Positions 43,130-50,883 are shown, counted from the stretch's first letter. The stretch is DNA of 64,000 bases from Azospirillum soli (GCF_017876165.1 NZ_JAGINQ010000009.1:124001-188000); one strand, 5' to 3'. A program made the numbers and translations. Notes: generated from the sequence alone by a model not told the origin.

Positions 43130-44944
43130 TCACTCGCCCGCCTCGGCGGGACGAAGCGCCTGCGGCCCCGCATCGTCGAGGACGAGCCAGATGCGCACGG
43201 CCTTGCGCTTGCCCTTCAGCGCCACTTCTCCCACCGGCAGGCCCCGCACCTTGCCGTCCACCGCCGTCCAGGTCGGCTCCCCGATCACGATCCGGCAGTG
43301 GGGGGAGGAGCGCATGTCCACCGTCTTCCCCAACGCCTCCAGCCGCGCCGCCGTGTTCGCCGTGTCGCCGAGGAGGGAGTATTCCATATGACGCAGACCG
43401 CCCAGACTGCCGGCGACCAGCGGCCCGGTGTGAATGCCGACGCGGATGCCCACGGGGGGCAGCCCCTCCGTCTGCCATCGCCGGTTCAACTCGGTCAATT
43501 CCCGCCCCATTTGGAGCGCGCAACGCACCGCGCGTTCGGCATCGGCGTCGATCTCCGCTTGCGTCGTGCGGGCGATGGGGGCGCCAAACACGGCCAGGAT
43601 GGCGTCGCCGATGAAACGCAGCACGATCCCGTCATGCGCCGCCACCACCCGCACCATCACCTCCAGATAGCCTTCCAGCCAGCGGATCAGCGGCTCCGGC
43701 TCCAGCGCCTCGCAGACGGTGGTGAAGCCCTCGACGTCCGAGAACAGGACGGTGGCGGTCAGTTGCTGCGGCTTCGGCCGCCCGCCGGCCAGAAAGGTCG
43801 CCCGCTCCTGCCAGATTTGCTCGGCGACGGGCTGCGAAACGTGGTTGGCGAACAGCCGCATCAGGTTGCGCCGGTCCGCGCGCTCGCGCAGCGACAGGTG
43901 CGCGGTCATCGCCGCAATGCCGCCCAGCCACGCGGCGGACGGCGCCATCATCGGCACCAGCGGCCCACCCTGCGCGAACAGCGCCACTCCCGCCGCCCAC
44001 AGCCCGAACAGGACGCTCAGGCCGGCGAGCGCCAGGGCCCAAGTCGGCAGCCCGGCCACCGCCAGTGCCACGCCCGCGGCACTCAGCAGAACGACCAGCG
44101 CCGCCTCCCACCCCAGCGGGATGGTCCGGCTGGTCCGCCCGTCCAGCAGTTGCGCCAGCACATGCGCCTGGATCTCCACCCCCGGCGTGGACAGCCCGGC
44201 GACCGCCAGCGGCGTGCGGTGCTGGTCCACCCCGACCAGCACGGTCCCGACCACGGCGATCCGCCCGGCCAGCCACTCGCGCGGCAGCATCGGCACCATG
44301 TCGGCCGGGTAGACCGGGAAGGGCTTCGCCTCCGGCGACGGACCGGCGCGCCAATCGATGCGGAAGGGCTCGTCGGGGATCGGCGTCCCGGCCAACTGGG
44401 CCAGCCGCGCCGGGAAGCTCGGCGTGCCGTCCGGCCCGCGCGGCACATGCCAGCGCACGGTGCCGTCCAGCCGGTCCTTGGCGAGGTTGGCGTGCCCGTG
44501 CGGGATGCCGTCCAGAAACCGGCCGAGATAGCGGCGCTGTTCCTCGGTCAGGGGCGTGTCCTGCAAGGCGGTGATCCCGACCACCGGCACGGTCGCCCGC
44601 CGCAGCGTCTGCCGCAGCCGCTCATCCAGCGCCGGCAGGGTCGGCTGGTCGAACAGGATGTCGAGCCCGATGGCCCGCACCCCCGCCCGCTCCAGATTCC
44701 CGACCAGATCGGCCAGGAATCCCCGGTCCACCGGAGAGCGGCAGGCCAGCGACGCGAACAGATCCTCGCCCAGCGTCACCAGAACCACGCCCTTGTGCTG
44801 GGGTTCCGGTTTCGCGAAATAGGCGATGGTCACGTCGCGGAAGCTCTCGTCGGCCGAGCGCAACGGCGGCACCAGCCGCGTCAGGCCCAGCGCCGCCGCC
44901 GACACGCCGGCCACCACGGCCAGCACCAGCCAGGGCGTGGTCAA
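43130..44944 (-). CDS. CHASE2-domain class III nucleotidyl cyclase
   Basis: 604 residues. One N-terminal helix (5-25), a periplasmic CHASE2 sensor (about 30-275), two or three helices (about 278-350), and a cytoplasmic class III cyclase domain (395-590). Metal Asp403 and Asp447 (FSDVEGFT, FIGDAILAVFG) and the transition-state Asn530/Arg534 (GDTANTAARLE) are present. At the base-selecting positions there is Arg443 instead of Lys and Ser523 instead of Asp. That resembles class IIIb cyclases, so cAMP is likely but not certain. It is 24 bases after the DUF4384 gene. Confidence 0.92.
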   Translation of the reverse strand: MTTPWLVLAVVAGVSAAALGLTRLVPPLRSADESFRDVTIAYFAKPEPQHKGVVLVTLGEDLFASLACRSPVDRGFLADLVGNLERAGVRAIGLDILFDQPTLPALDERLRQTLRRATVPVVGITALQDTPLTEEQRRYLGRFLDGIPHGHANLAKDRLDGTVRWHVPRGPDGTPSFPARLAQLAGTPIPDEPFRIDWRAGPSPEAKPFPVYPADMVPMLPREWLAGRIAVVGTVLVGVDQHRTPLAVAGLSTPGVEIQAHVLAQLLDGRTSRTIPLGWEAALVVLLSAAGVALAVAGLPTWALALAGLSVLFGLWAAGVALFAQGGPLVPMMAPSAAWLGGIAAMTAHLSLRERADRRNLMRLFANHVSQPVAEQIWQERATFLAGGRPKPQQLTATVLFSDVEGFTTVCEALEPEPLIRWLEGYLEVMVRVVAAHDGIVLRFIGDAILAVFGAPIARTTQAEIDADAERAVRCALQMGRELTELNRRWQTEGLPPVGIRVGIHTGPLVAGSLGGLRHMEYSLLGDTANTAARLEALGKTVDMRSSPHCRIVIGEPTWTAVDGKVRGLPVGEVALKGKRKAVRIWLVLDDAGPQALRPAEAGE

Positions 44945-44968
44945 AGTCCCTCTCTCATGAATGGGTCC

Positions 44969-46105
44969 TCAATCCACGCGCAGGATGACCTGGGCCATGA
45001 CCAGATCGGTCTGCCGAAGGGAGTTCAGCGTCTGCTCCAGCCGCGCCGCCGCCTCGTCGCTCAAGGGGCGAAAAGCGTCGCGCCGCCCCGGCAGGTCGTT
45101 GCCGAGGTCGCGTCCGGCCGCGAAGCAGCGCACCTCCTGATCGCCGGTCGGCTCGCCCGCGCGCAACGGCATCGGCATGCGGTCGCCCGGCATCGACAGG
45201 GTCTGGTGCCCCTCCACCAGCGAACTGGCCGACGGCCCCGGCGGGAAGATCGGCGTCAGCTGGCCGCGCACGTTGCGCAGGTAGCAGTAGACATGCGCGT
45301 CCCGGTTCGTCTGAAGCACCAGCTTCACCGGATCGCCCGCCTTGTACGTCGGGTACAGCCCGCGATCGGTGGAGAGGTACAGGTTCAGCGGCGCCATGGC
45401 GTCACGCACCGGGGTCAGCAGGGCGGCGGCCTGCGCGGCACAGCCCGCCCCCGCCAGCCGCACGGCCAGCGCCGCCCCCTCGCCGCCACCGTCCACCACG
45501 CGCAGGTGCAGGGCGTGGCGCGGCTTGCCGTCCGCCCCGGCGACGGACAGTTCCGTGCCGTCCTTCACCGAAAGCTCCTTGGGCCAGGGCACGGAGGGCG
45601 CCTTGTCCCAGCTGACCTTCGCCGCCGTCCCGCGCGCGGTGTCGCGCAGGGTCGCCGGGATCAGCGCCGGGTCCTGTGGCTTTTGCAGCATCGGCGTGCT
45701 GCCGGCCTTCACGCACTGCGTGCCGGGCTGGCCGGGGTCGATGGCGAAGGCCTGCTCCGCTCCCTTCTGCAAGGGACTGCTCAGCGCCCGCGCCGCGCCC
45801 AGGTCGGTCTGGAAGAAGCGCTCACCGCCGACGAGGCTGCCGACGCCGTTCCACGACGAGGACTCCGGCATCTTGTCCAGCGCGCCCTCGAACGGGCCCT
45901 TCACCCGCACCATGCGGCCGTTGGCGAACAGGAACAGCGCGTTGGCGCCGTCCGGCACGGTCACGGATGAACCGTCCGGCACGACCTGTCCCTGGGCATA
46001 GCCGGGCGCGGTCGAGGCGACGACCACCGCCTCCGCCGCCTGGACGGGCACGCTTGCAAGGCTTCCGAACAGAAGAGCCAGGGCCGCGCATGTCGCTTTC
46101 CGCAT
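44969..46105 (-). CDS. Exported DUF4384 protein
   Basis: 378 residues with a signal peptide ending near PVQA-AE. An early beta-rich part mentions MVRVKGPFEGALDK and is followed by a helical linker. The C-terminal part is DUF4384-like: YKAGDPVKLVLQTNRDAHVYCYLRNVRGQLTPIFPPG, then PTGDQEVRCFAAGRDL. DUF4384 domains occur on periplasmic proteins with caspase or kinase signalling domains; the function is unknown. The ATG at 46105 has GGAGGTG before it. It lies 24 bases before the cyclase gene and is probably co-transcribed. Confidence 0.85.
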   Translation of the reverse strand: MRKATCAALALLFGSLASVPVQAAEAVVVASTAPGYAQGQVVPDGSSVTVPDGANALFLFANGRMVRVKGPFEGALDKMPESSSWNGVGSLVGGERFFQTDLGAARALSSPLQKGAEQAFAIDPGQPGTQCVKAGSTPMLQKPQDPALIPATLRDTARGTAAKVSWDKAPSVPWPKELSVKDGTELSVAGADGKPRHALHLRVVDGGGEGAALAVRLAGAGCAAQAAALLTPVRDAMAPLNLYLSTDRGLYPTYKAGDPVKLVLQTNRDAHVYCYLRNVRGQLTPIFPPGPSASSLVEGHQTLSMPGDRMPMPLRAGEPTGDQEVRCFAAGRDLGNDLPGRRDAFRPLSDEAAARLEQTLNSLRQTDLVMAQVILRVD

Positions 46106-46301
46106 GCTCACCTCCACCGGCGGGGATCGCGAGATCATTGGGGTTTCCCGGACCCCTGTCCAGGAAACGGAGGGGGAAGGCCGGGCCTTCGAACCCGGCC
46201 CAAAGAAGGTGTGGGAACGCGCGCGAATGGGCATGACAGATCCTCCAAAGGGATTGGCCGGAGCCTTCGCGCCCAGCCTAAGCCATCGCGAACGCCAGTG
46301 C

Positions 46302-46317
46302 TGTGAGCCGGCCCACA
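46302..46317. promoter_or_regulatory. CRP-like site 1
   Basis: TGTGA-GCCGGC-CCACA, one mismatch from TGTGA-N6-TCACA. The dyad continues outward: GTG-C-(site)-A-CAC. It shares GCTGTGAGCCGGCC with the site at 48035. It lies between the divergent DUF4384 and DUF1150 genes, about 120 bases from the latter's ATG and 200 from the former's. Confidence 0.5.
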
Positions 46318-46351
46318 ACACGCCGCTGGCCTCCCGCTTTCACGCCCCTGC

Positions 46352-46367
46352 TGTGGCCCCCGTCACA
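46352..46367. promoter_or_regulatory. CRP-like site 2
   Basis: TGTGG-CCCCCG-TCACA, one mismatch from TGTGA-N6-TCACA, extended to GCTGTG...CACAGC. Centred about 78 bases upstream of the DUF1150 ATG and 250 bases from the DUF4384 ATG, so which gene it serves is open. Confidence 0.5.
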
Positions 46368-46437
46368 GCGCACCGCATTCCGTCGTCCTAGACTGCACCG
46401 CAGCACCACCATTCTCGTACCCCAGAGGAGACGCCCC

Positions 46438-46653
46438 ATGTCCGCTTCGCGCGTGTCGCCCATCCCCTCGCGCGGCACCTTCGCCCGCTATGGAATCCAT
46501 GACGTCGCCTACATGCGAACGGTGCTCGTGGAAGGCCGCGTCGCCTACGCGGTCCACGCCGCCGACGGCACCTGTCTGTGGCTCGACGCCGACCGCGAAC
46601 AGGCCGGCGCCGCCCTGAAGGAGCACCGCATGCAACTGGTCAGCGTGCATTGA
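46438..46653 (+). CDS. DUF1150 family small protein
   Basis: 71 residues. The pattern matches DUF1150: DVAYMRTVLVEGRVAYAVHAADGTCLWLDADREQAGAALKEHRMQLVSVH, with the family's terminal VSVH. Members are alphaproteobacterial proteins usually encoded next to small heat shock proteins; no Hsp20 gene is near. AGAGGAG stands 7 bases before the ATG. It is the only plus-strand gene within the envelope cluster. Confidence 0.78.
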   Translation: MSASRVSPIPSRGTFARYGIHDVAYMRTVLVEGRVAYAVHAADGTCLWLDADREQAGAALKEHRMQLVSVH

Positions 46654-46690
46654 CGAACCCCCCTTTCCCCAAACGGGAAAAGGGGGTTCG
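46654..46690. terminator. Bidirectional terminator hairpin
   Basis: CGAACCCCCCTTTCCCC pairs with GGGAAAAGGGGGTTCG around AAAC. It lies immediately after the DUF1150 stop and 13 bases before the end of the convergent small exported gene. Confidence 0.8.
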
Positions 46691-46702
46691 CATGGCTTCT
46701 TC

Positions 46703-47029
46703 CTACTCCGTCGGCCCGAGCAGACATGAGGTCCGGTTCTGGCTGACGATGGACAGGGTCGTCTCCGGTCCGCCCCCCCGGCGGAAGCGCAGGGCGTTCA
46801 TCTGGCTGGCGAGGCTCAGCGAGATGACGTTCAGGTCGGTCTCGTCGATGATCTTTTCGCCGTCCTGCCAGCACTGGACGCGCACGCGCCCCTTGGCGAC
46901 GCCGATGTCGATGCCGCCGGTTTGCGGACCGACATCGTGGCCGTTCTTCTTGACCAGCGTGGCCCCGGCGGTCCCGACACAGAGCGGGACCGCCGCGACG
47001 GCCATGATGAGAAGCAGGTTCCGAACCAT
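46703..47029 (-). CDS. Small exported protein of unknown function
   Basis: 108 residues with a signal peptide (hydrophobic LLLIMAVAAVPLCVG, cleavage near AGA-TL). The mature part is small: VKKNGHDVGPQTGGIDIGVAKGRVRVQCWQDGEKIIDETDLNVISLSL, with two cysteines that may form a disulfide. No family recognised. GGAAGGAGACGCGCC precedes the ATG. It lies 23 bases after the OmpA-family gene on the same strand, so it belongs to that transcript. Confidence 0.7.
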   Translation of the reverse strand: MVRNLLLIMAVAAVPLCVGTAGATLVKKNGHDVGPQTGGIDIGVAKGRVRVQCWQDGEKIIDETDLNVISLSLASQMNALRFRRGGGPETTLSIVSQNRTSCLLGPTE

Positions 47030-47052
47030 GGCGCGTCTCCTTCCAAACCCCG

Positions 47053-47964
47053 TCAGCGGACGGGCTTGAACTCGACGCGCCGGTTGCGGCTGTCGTTGGG
47101 ATCGGGGGTCAGCGGCTGAGCCTCGCCCATGCCGGCGATGGCGATGCGCTGCGGCTCCACATGGTGCATGCGCACCAGATACTCGCCGACCGACACGGCG
47201 CGGCGCTCCGACAGGACGAGGTTGTACTGGTCGCCGCCGATGGCGTCGGTGTGCCCCTCGATGACGAGGCGAAGCGAGGGATCCTGCGACATCAGCCCGC
47301 CGACCGCGTCGATGTAGGCGTAGAAGTCGCGCGGAATTTCGGCGGAGTTGAAGGGGAAGTTGATGCGGAAGCCGAAGGCGTTCGGCTGCTGCTGTTGCCC
47401 CTGCATCGCGGATTCCGCCGCCGGGCCGGTCTGCATGGTGGCGGGCTGCGCGGCGGACTGCCGCTGCGTCGGACGCGGCGTCGCCGTGGGCAGAGGGGCT
47501 GCCGGCGGGGCCGCCGCTTCCTGGATGGGCTGGCGCTTCGGCCGGGGCTGGGGCGCCGGTTCAGGCTGCGCCTGCGGAGGCTGGGTGTAAGCGGGCTGGG
47601 AATAGTTCGGCTGGGAATAGTTCGGCTGGGAATAACTCGGCTGGGCCATGGCGGGCGGCGCCGGGGTCGGCGCGCCGCCGTAGTTGGCCGGCTCGGTCGG
47701 GCGCGGGCGCTGGGCACTGCCGACGCCGCTGCCGATGATCTCGATGCTGCGGGTGCGGATCTTCGGCTGCTCCTGCCCTGCGGTAGGGGCTTGCGGCGTC
47801 CCGACCACGTCGCGCAGTTCGTCCACGGTCGGCGGGCGCTCGAACATCATGACCTTGGAATTGCCCAAGCCCTCCACGGTCTGCGCCAGCGCCGGCCCGG
47901 CGCAGGCGACGGCCAGTACGGGCAGCGCCACGCGGCTCAGGAGACGAAGACTGGTCTTGGACAT
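47053..47964 (-). CDS. Exported OmpA-family protein with a Pro/Gln linker
   Basis: 303 residues with a signal peptide ending near GPALA-QT. A long Pro/Gln/Ala-rich linker (about 60-190) includes five-residue NYSQP repeats. The C-terminal 105 residues are an OmpA domain: FNSAEIP, LRLVIEGHTDAIGGDQYNLVLSERRA, GMGEAQP, and NDSRNRRVEF with the Asp and Arg that bind peptidoglycan. It has no beta barrel or lipobox, so it is a periplasmic peptidoglycan-anchored protein. AGGAGG precedes the ATG at 47964. Confidence 0.88.
   Translation of the reverse strand: MSKTSLRLLSRVALPVLAVACAGPALAQTVEGLGNSKVMMFERPPTVDELRDVVGTPQAPTAGQEQPKIRTRSIEIIGSGVGSAQRPRPTEPANYGGAPTPAPPAMAQPSYSQPNYSQPNYSQPAYTQPPQAQPEPAPQPRPKRQPIQEAAAPPAAPLPTATPRPTQRQSAAQPATMQTGPAAESAMQGQQQQPNAFGFRINFPFNSAEIPRDFYAYIDAVGGLMSQDPSLRLVIEGHTDAIGGDQYNLVLSERRAVSVGEYLVRMHHVEPQRIAIAGMGEAQPLTPDPNDSRNRRVEFKPVR
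47583..47645. repeat. 15-base tandem repeat inside the OmpA-family gene
   Basis: About three to four copies of a 15-base unit (TCGGCTGGGAATAGT), encoding NYSQP-type pentapeptides in the linker. Two units are identical; the outer ones vary. Copy number may change by slippage without shifting the frame. Confidence 0.7.
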
Positions 47965-48034
47965 CGGAGCCCTCCTAAGGAAAGGTCGTTGGATGGTCAT
48001 GCCCCCTGTCTACCCCTGTCCACCGGTGCCCCGC

Positions 48035-48050
48035 TGTGAGCCGGCCAACA
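48035..48050. promoter_or_regulatory. CRP-like site 3
   Basis: TGTGA-GCCGGC-CAACA, a weaker match to TGTGA-N6-TCACA. It shares the 14 bases GCTGTGAGCCGGCC with the site at 46302. It lies 71-86 bases upstream of the OmpA-family ATG, in the gap after the CsgG-like gene. Confidence 0.4.
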
Positions 48051-48066
48051 CCTCGCCGTCGATTCT

Positions 48067-49662
48067 TCACCGCATGGCCGACACCGCCGGCATCACCTGC
48101 ACCCTCATCTGCTTGGACTTGACGCTCGTCCCCTGGATGCTGCCGTAGGCGCCCAGCACGTCGGCCAGAGAGGCGCCGGGGATCGGCTGAAGATCTTCCG
48201 TCTTGTACCGCTCGGGGATGCGCGTGCCGATCTCGTCGCGGGCGACGACGCAGGCGATGGTCTCGGCCGCACCGGGGCGGTCCATGCGCAGGTTGAAGGG
48301 CTTCTGCGCACCCGGCGGCACCTCGGCCTGCTGGTTGGCTTGGAGGAAGGCGTCGGGCTGGAAGCGGTTCGGGAAGATGCGCGCGACCGACCCGCCGGCG
48401 TCCTGGTAGTAGCAATAGACGAAGCCGTCCGCCGTCGGCTGCACGCGCACCACCAGCGCCTCGCCCACGCGGTATCGGGGCTGCGGCCCCCGTTCGGAGG
48501 TCAGGACGATGTCAGGCGAGGCTGCCGCGCCCGTCGGGGGAGCAGCGCGCGGCAGCCCCTCCCCACCCGCGTTGGAGACCGACTGGATGCGTGCGGTCTG
48601 CCCGGCGCGGCCGGAGGGCTGGGCCAGCATGCGCTGGTACAGGTCGAAGTCGATGCGGCCGGTGGCGATCAGATCGTGGTCAGCCTGATAACGGGACACC
48701 GCATCGCGCGTGCTCTCGTCGAGTTGCCCGGTGTCCGATCCCTGATAGTAGCCTTCCGCCGCCAGCACGCGCTGAACGTAGGCCACGCGCTGCGACGGCG
48801 CCATGCCGTCGAACCAGTCCCGCGCCTGGGCGGTGAAGGTCGGGTTGGTCTGGTCGATACCCAGGCATTGCCAGTAGGGGGTTCGGGTCATCTTGCCCAG
48901 CACCTCGATGGTGCTGAGTTCGACCAGCGTCCGCACCGCCTGGTGCAGCCCTTCGGACTTGTTGAGCGAGACGTTGAAGGACAGGCCGGCCTTGCCGACC
49001 ACCGCGCCCGCGTCGGCGCCCTTGCCCGATGAGACGACGGCGAGCGAGTTGCTCGCCGACAGGCCGGGGATGATCTGGCGGGTCGCCAGTTCGCCGATGT
49101 TCAGGTCGACCGAGATGACCGACATCACCTGATCGGCGGAGATGCCGAGATCGACGGTCGGCAGGGAGATGCCGGCACTCGCCGCCTCGCTCACCACATT
49201 GTCGTCCAGCTGCGTGATGGCGCCGCGGATGTAGTAGGACGGCGCGCGGAAGTTCGGCTGCACGCCGATCATCCAGTACAACGCGTTCACGTCGTCCAGC
49301 GTCGGTTCGAAATCCACGAAGCGGAAGGCGCTCGACCGCTCCGACATGCGGGACACGGCGGTGATCAGCATTTCCTTGGTGCCGCCGGCCACCTTGCCGG
49401 TGGCGTCGGGGATGCCGTTCGACGTGATGAAGATGTCGCGCTTGCCATGGTTCCACATCAGCGTGTCCATGCAGCGCAACGCCTCGGTGAAGCTGGAGAC
49501 GGTGCGCACCGCCGGGGTCTTGGGCTGCTGCACCACCGTCGCCTTTTCGCCCGACGTCACGCAGGCCCCCAGCAGCAGGACCGACGCGGCGGCCAGCGCC
49601 TTCGGGATCAACCCACTCGGGTTCAGCCGATGCGGCATGATCCGCCGCCGAGCGCACACCAT
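48067..49662 (-). CDS. CsgG/HfaB-like lipoprotein fused to peptidoglycan-binding and DUF4384 domains
   Basis: 531 residues. Signal peptide with a lipobox at VLLLGAC (Cys34). Residues about 45-265 match the CsgG/HfaB family: ITSNGIPDATGKVAGG, MLITAVSRMSERSSAFRFVDF, VDLNIGELATRQIIPGLSASNSLAVV, and VRTLVELSTIEVLGK. Residues about 285-347 are a PG_binding_1 domain (VQRVLAAEGYYQGSDTGQLDESTRDAVSRYQ), and about 385-475 a DUF4384 domain (YRVGEALVVRVQPTADGFVYCYYQDAGG). CsgG proteins form outer membrane pores that secrete curli; this one may build a pore or assembly platform. AGGGAG precedes the ATG. Confidence 0.87.
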   Translation of the reverse strand: MVCARRRIMPHRLNPSGLIPKALAAASVLLLGACVTSGEKATVVQQPKTPAVRTVSSFTEALRCMDTLMWNHGKRDIFITSNGIPDATGKVAGGTKEMLITAVSRMSERSSAFRFVDFEPTLDDVNALYWMIGVQPNFRAPSYYIRGAITQLDDNVVSEAASAGISLPTVDLGISADQVMSVISVDLNIGELATRQIIPGLSASNSLAVVSSGKGADAGAVVGKAGLSFNVSLNKSEGLHQAVRTLVELSTIEVLGKMTRTPYWQCLGIDQTNPTFTAQARDWFDGMAPSQRVAYVQRVLAAEGYYQGSDTGQLDESTRDAVSRYQADHDLIATGRIDFDLYQRMLAQPSGRAGQTARIQSVSNAGGEGLPRAAPPTGAAASPDIVLTSERGPQPRYRVGEALVVRVQPTADGFVYCYYQDAGGSVARIFPNRFQPDAFLQANQQAEVPPGAQKPFNLRMDRPGAAETIACVVARDEIGTRIPERYKTEDLQPIPGASLADVLGAYGSIQGTSVKSKQMRVQVMPAVSAMR

Positions 49663-49838
49663 GGCGAACTCCCTGCATGCATGATTGTCGTTTGTGCGAT
49701 TATTGGACCGGAACGGCTGTTCCCGAACGGAACTTCCGCGCGGCCTGCATGGCTCCGGAGGAGAGGCGTTACCCCCGAAGAGGAGAAGGCCGCCCCACCC
49801 CCGGTCAGTGGATCGAAAATCTCAGCGGATCGAAAACC

Positions 49839-50423
49839 TCACCGGACCGAAACCTTGGTGCTGTCCCCACCGGGTCGCACCGTGATCGTGATCTTCTTCG
49901 ACATGATCGGCGGGTCGTGCGGGATATGGTCCTGATCGCCCATGAGCAGTTGCAGCGTGTGCTTGCCGGGCGGCAGTTCCAGGTACGTTTCCGTCTGGCC
50001 CTTGCCGAAATGCAGGTAGTTCTTGTTGTTCGGGATCGGCTCGTCCATCGGCGGCAGGTCGGCGTCCACGATCAGGTGATGGTGGCCGGTGTTGTCCTTC
50101 TTCACCCCGGCCGGCGCCACGCCGAAATTGCGCAGCCCGAACCAGACCTTGAAGCGGCCCTGCACCGTCTCGCCGTTGTTGGGCCAGCCGATGTAGAGGT
50201 AGACGTTGGCCGGCGCCTTCACGCGCCCGGTCGGGACGACGCCCGGTTCCGGCGTGCTCTCGTGCTCGTGCGTCGGCGACGACGGTTGGGGCGTGTTCTG
50301 GCTGTTGGGCAGCGGCGTGTTGACCGGGTCGGCTTCCGGCGACGACTGCGCCGACGCCGGTCCGGCGACCAGCAGAAGACCGAGGCCGACGGTGCCCAGC
50401 AGCGTCGCGGCTATGCGTGTCAT
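49839..50423 (-). CDS. Exported DUF4399 protein (first of a pair)
   Basis: 194 residues with a signal peptide ending near GPASA-QS. A Pro-rich stretch with HEHE precedes the DUF4399 domain: VYLYIGWPNNGETVQGRFKVWFGLRNFGVAPAGVKKDNTGHHHLIVD, then PIPNNKNYLHFGKGQTETYLELPPGKHTLQLLMGDQDHIPHDPPIMSKKI. The conserved GHHHL and several other His suggest metal binding. The closely related gene at 50461 lies just upstream on the same strand (37 bases), so this is a tandem duplication. Confidence 0.87.
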   Translation of the reverse strand: MTRIAATLLGTVGLGLLLVAGPASAQSSPEADPVNTPLPNSQNTPQPSSPTHEHESTPEPGVVPTGRVKAPANVYLYIGWPNNGETVQGRFKVWFGLRNFGVAPAGVKKDNTGHHHLIVDADLPPMDEPIPNNKNYLHFGKGQTETYLELPPGKHTLQLLMGDQDHIPHDPPIMSKKITITVRPGGDSTKVSVR

Positions 50424-50460
50424 GACGTCCTCCCCCCTCGGGCTTCAAGGAACGGTGGCT

Positions 50461-50883
50461 TCAAGGAACGGTGATGGTGACCTTGTTCGACATGATCGGC
50501 GGGTCGTGCGGCACGTGGTCGGCGTCGCCGACGACCATCTGGATCGTGTGCTTGCCGGGCGGCAGCTCCAGCCGGACCTCCGTCTGTCCACCGCCGAAAT
50601 GAAGGGATTGCTTGGTGTTGGGGATCGGCTCGTCGAGGTTCACCAGCTCGCTGTCCACCAGCAGGTGATGGTGGCCGGTCTGTTCCTTGCGGATGCCGGC
50701 GGGGGCGACGCCCATGTTCTGAAGGCCCATGCGGACCCAAAGCTTGCCGCCGGGGATCACCGCGCCGTTGGGCGGCCACATGATGTAGGCACGCGCCCCG
50801 TCCGGGGCCTTTTCCCGCTCGGCCAGTGCTGCTCCGGGCAACAGGAGAAGCGCGGCCGCCACAATCATGGCGACACGTTGCAT
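50461..50883 (-). CDS. Exported DUF4399 protein (second of a pair)
   Basis: 140 residues with a signal peptide (LLLLPGAALA-ER) and a DUF4399 domain: AYIMWPPNGAVIPGGKLWVRMGLQNMGVAPAGIRKEQTGHHHLLVD, through IPNTKQSLHFGGGQTEVRLELPPGKHTIQMVVGDADHVPHDPPIMSNKV. It lacks the Pro-rich N-terminal spacer of the paralogue. The ATG at 50883 has GGGGGG before it. Divergent from the MscS gene. Confidence 0.87.
   Translation of the reverse strand: MQRVAMIVAAALLLLPGAALAEREKAPDGARAYIMWPPNGAVIPGGKLWVRMGLQNMGVAPAGIRKEQTGHHHLLVDSELVNLDEPIPNTKQSLHFGGGQTEVRLELPPGKHTIQMVVGDADHVPHDPPIMSNKVTITVP

Larger units (their letters stand above)
46106..46437. promoter_or_regulatory. 332-base divergent promoter region of the envelope cluster
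   Basis: No gene was found here. It lies between the divergent DUF4384 and DUF1150 genes. It contains the two CRP-like palindromes at 46302 and 46352 and a GGCCGGG/CCCGGCC hairpin (46179-46200). It may drive transcription in both directions, but I could not place -35/-10 boxes with confidence. Confidence 0.5.

Noticed and set aside
38899..43614. Long plus-strand frame covering the dehydrogenase, caspase and cyclase region
   Set aside because: It is out of frame with the dehydrogenase and opposite the caspase and cyclase; composition is low-complexity Arg/Gly/His.
40111..49662. Anti-phage caspase defence island
   Set aside because: The caspase and its partners are exported, and no nuclease, helicase, reverse transcriptase or phage-sensing module is present; an envelope role fits better.
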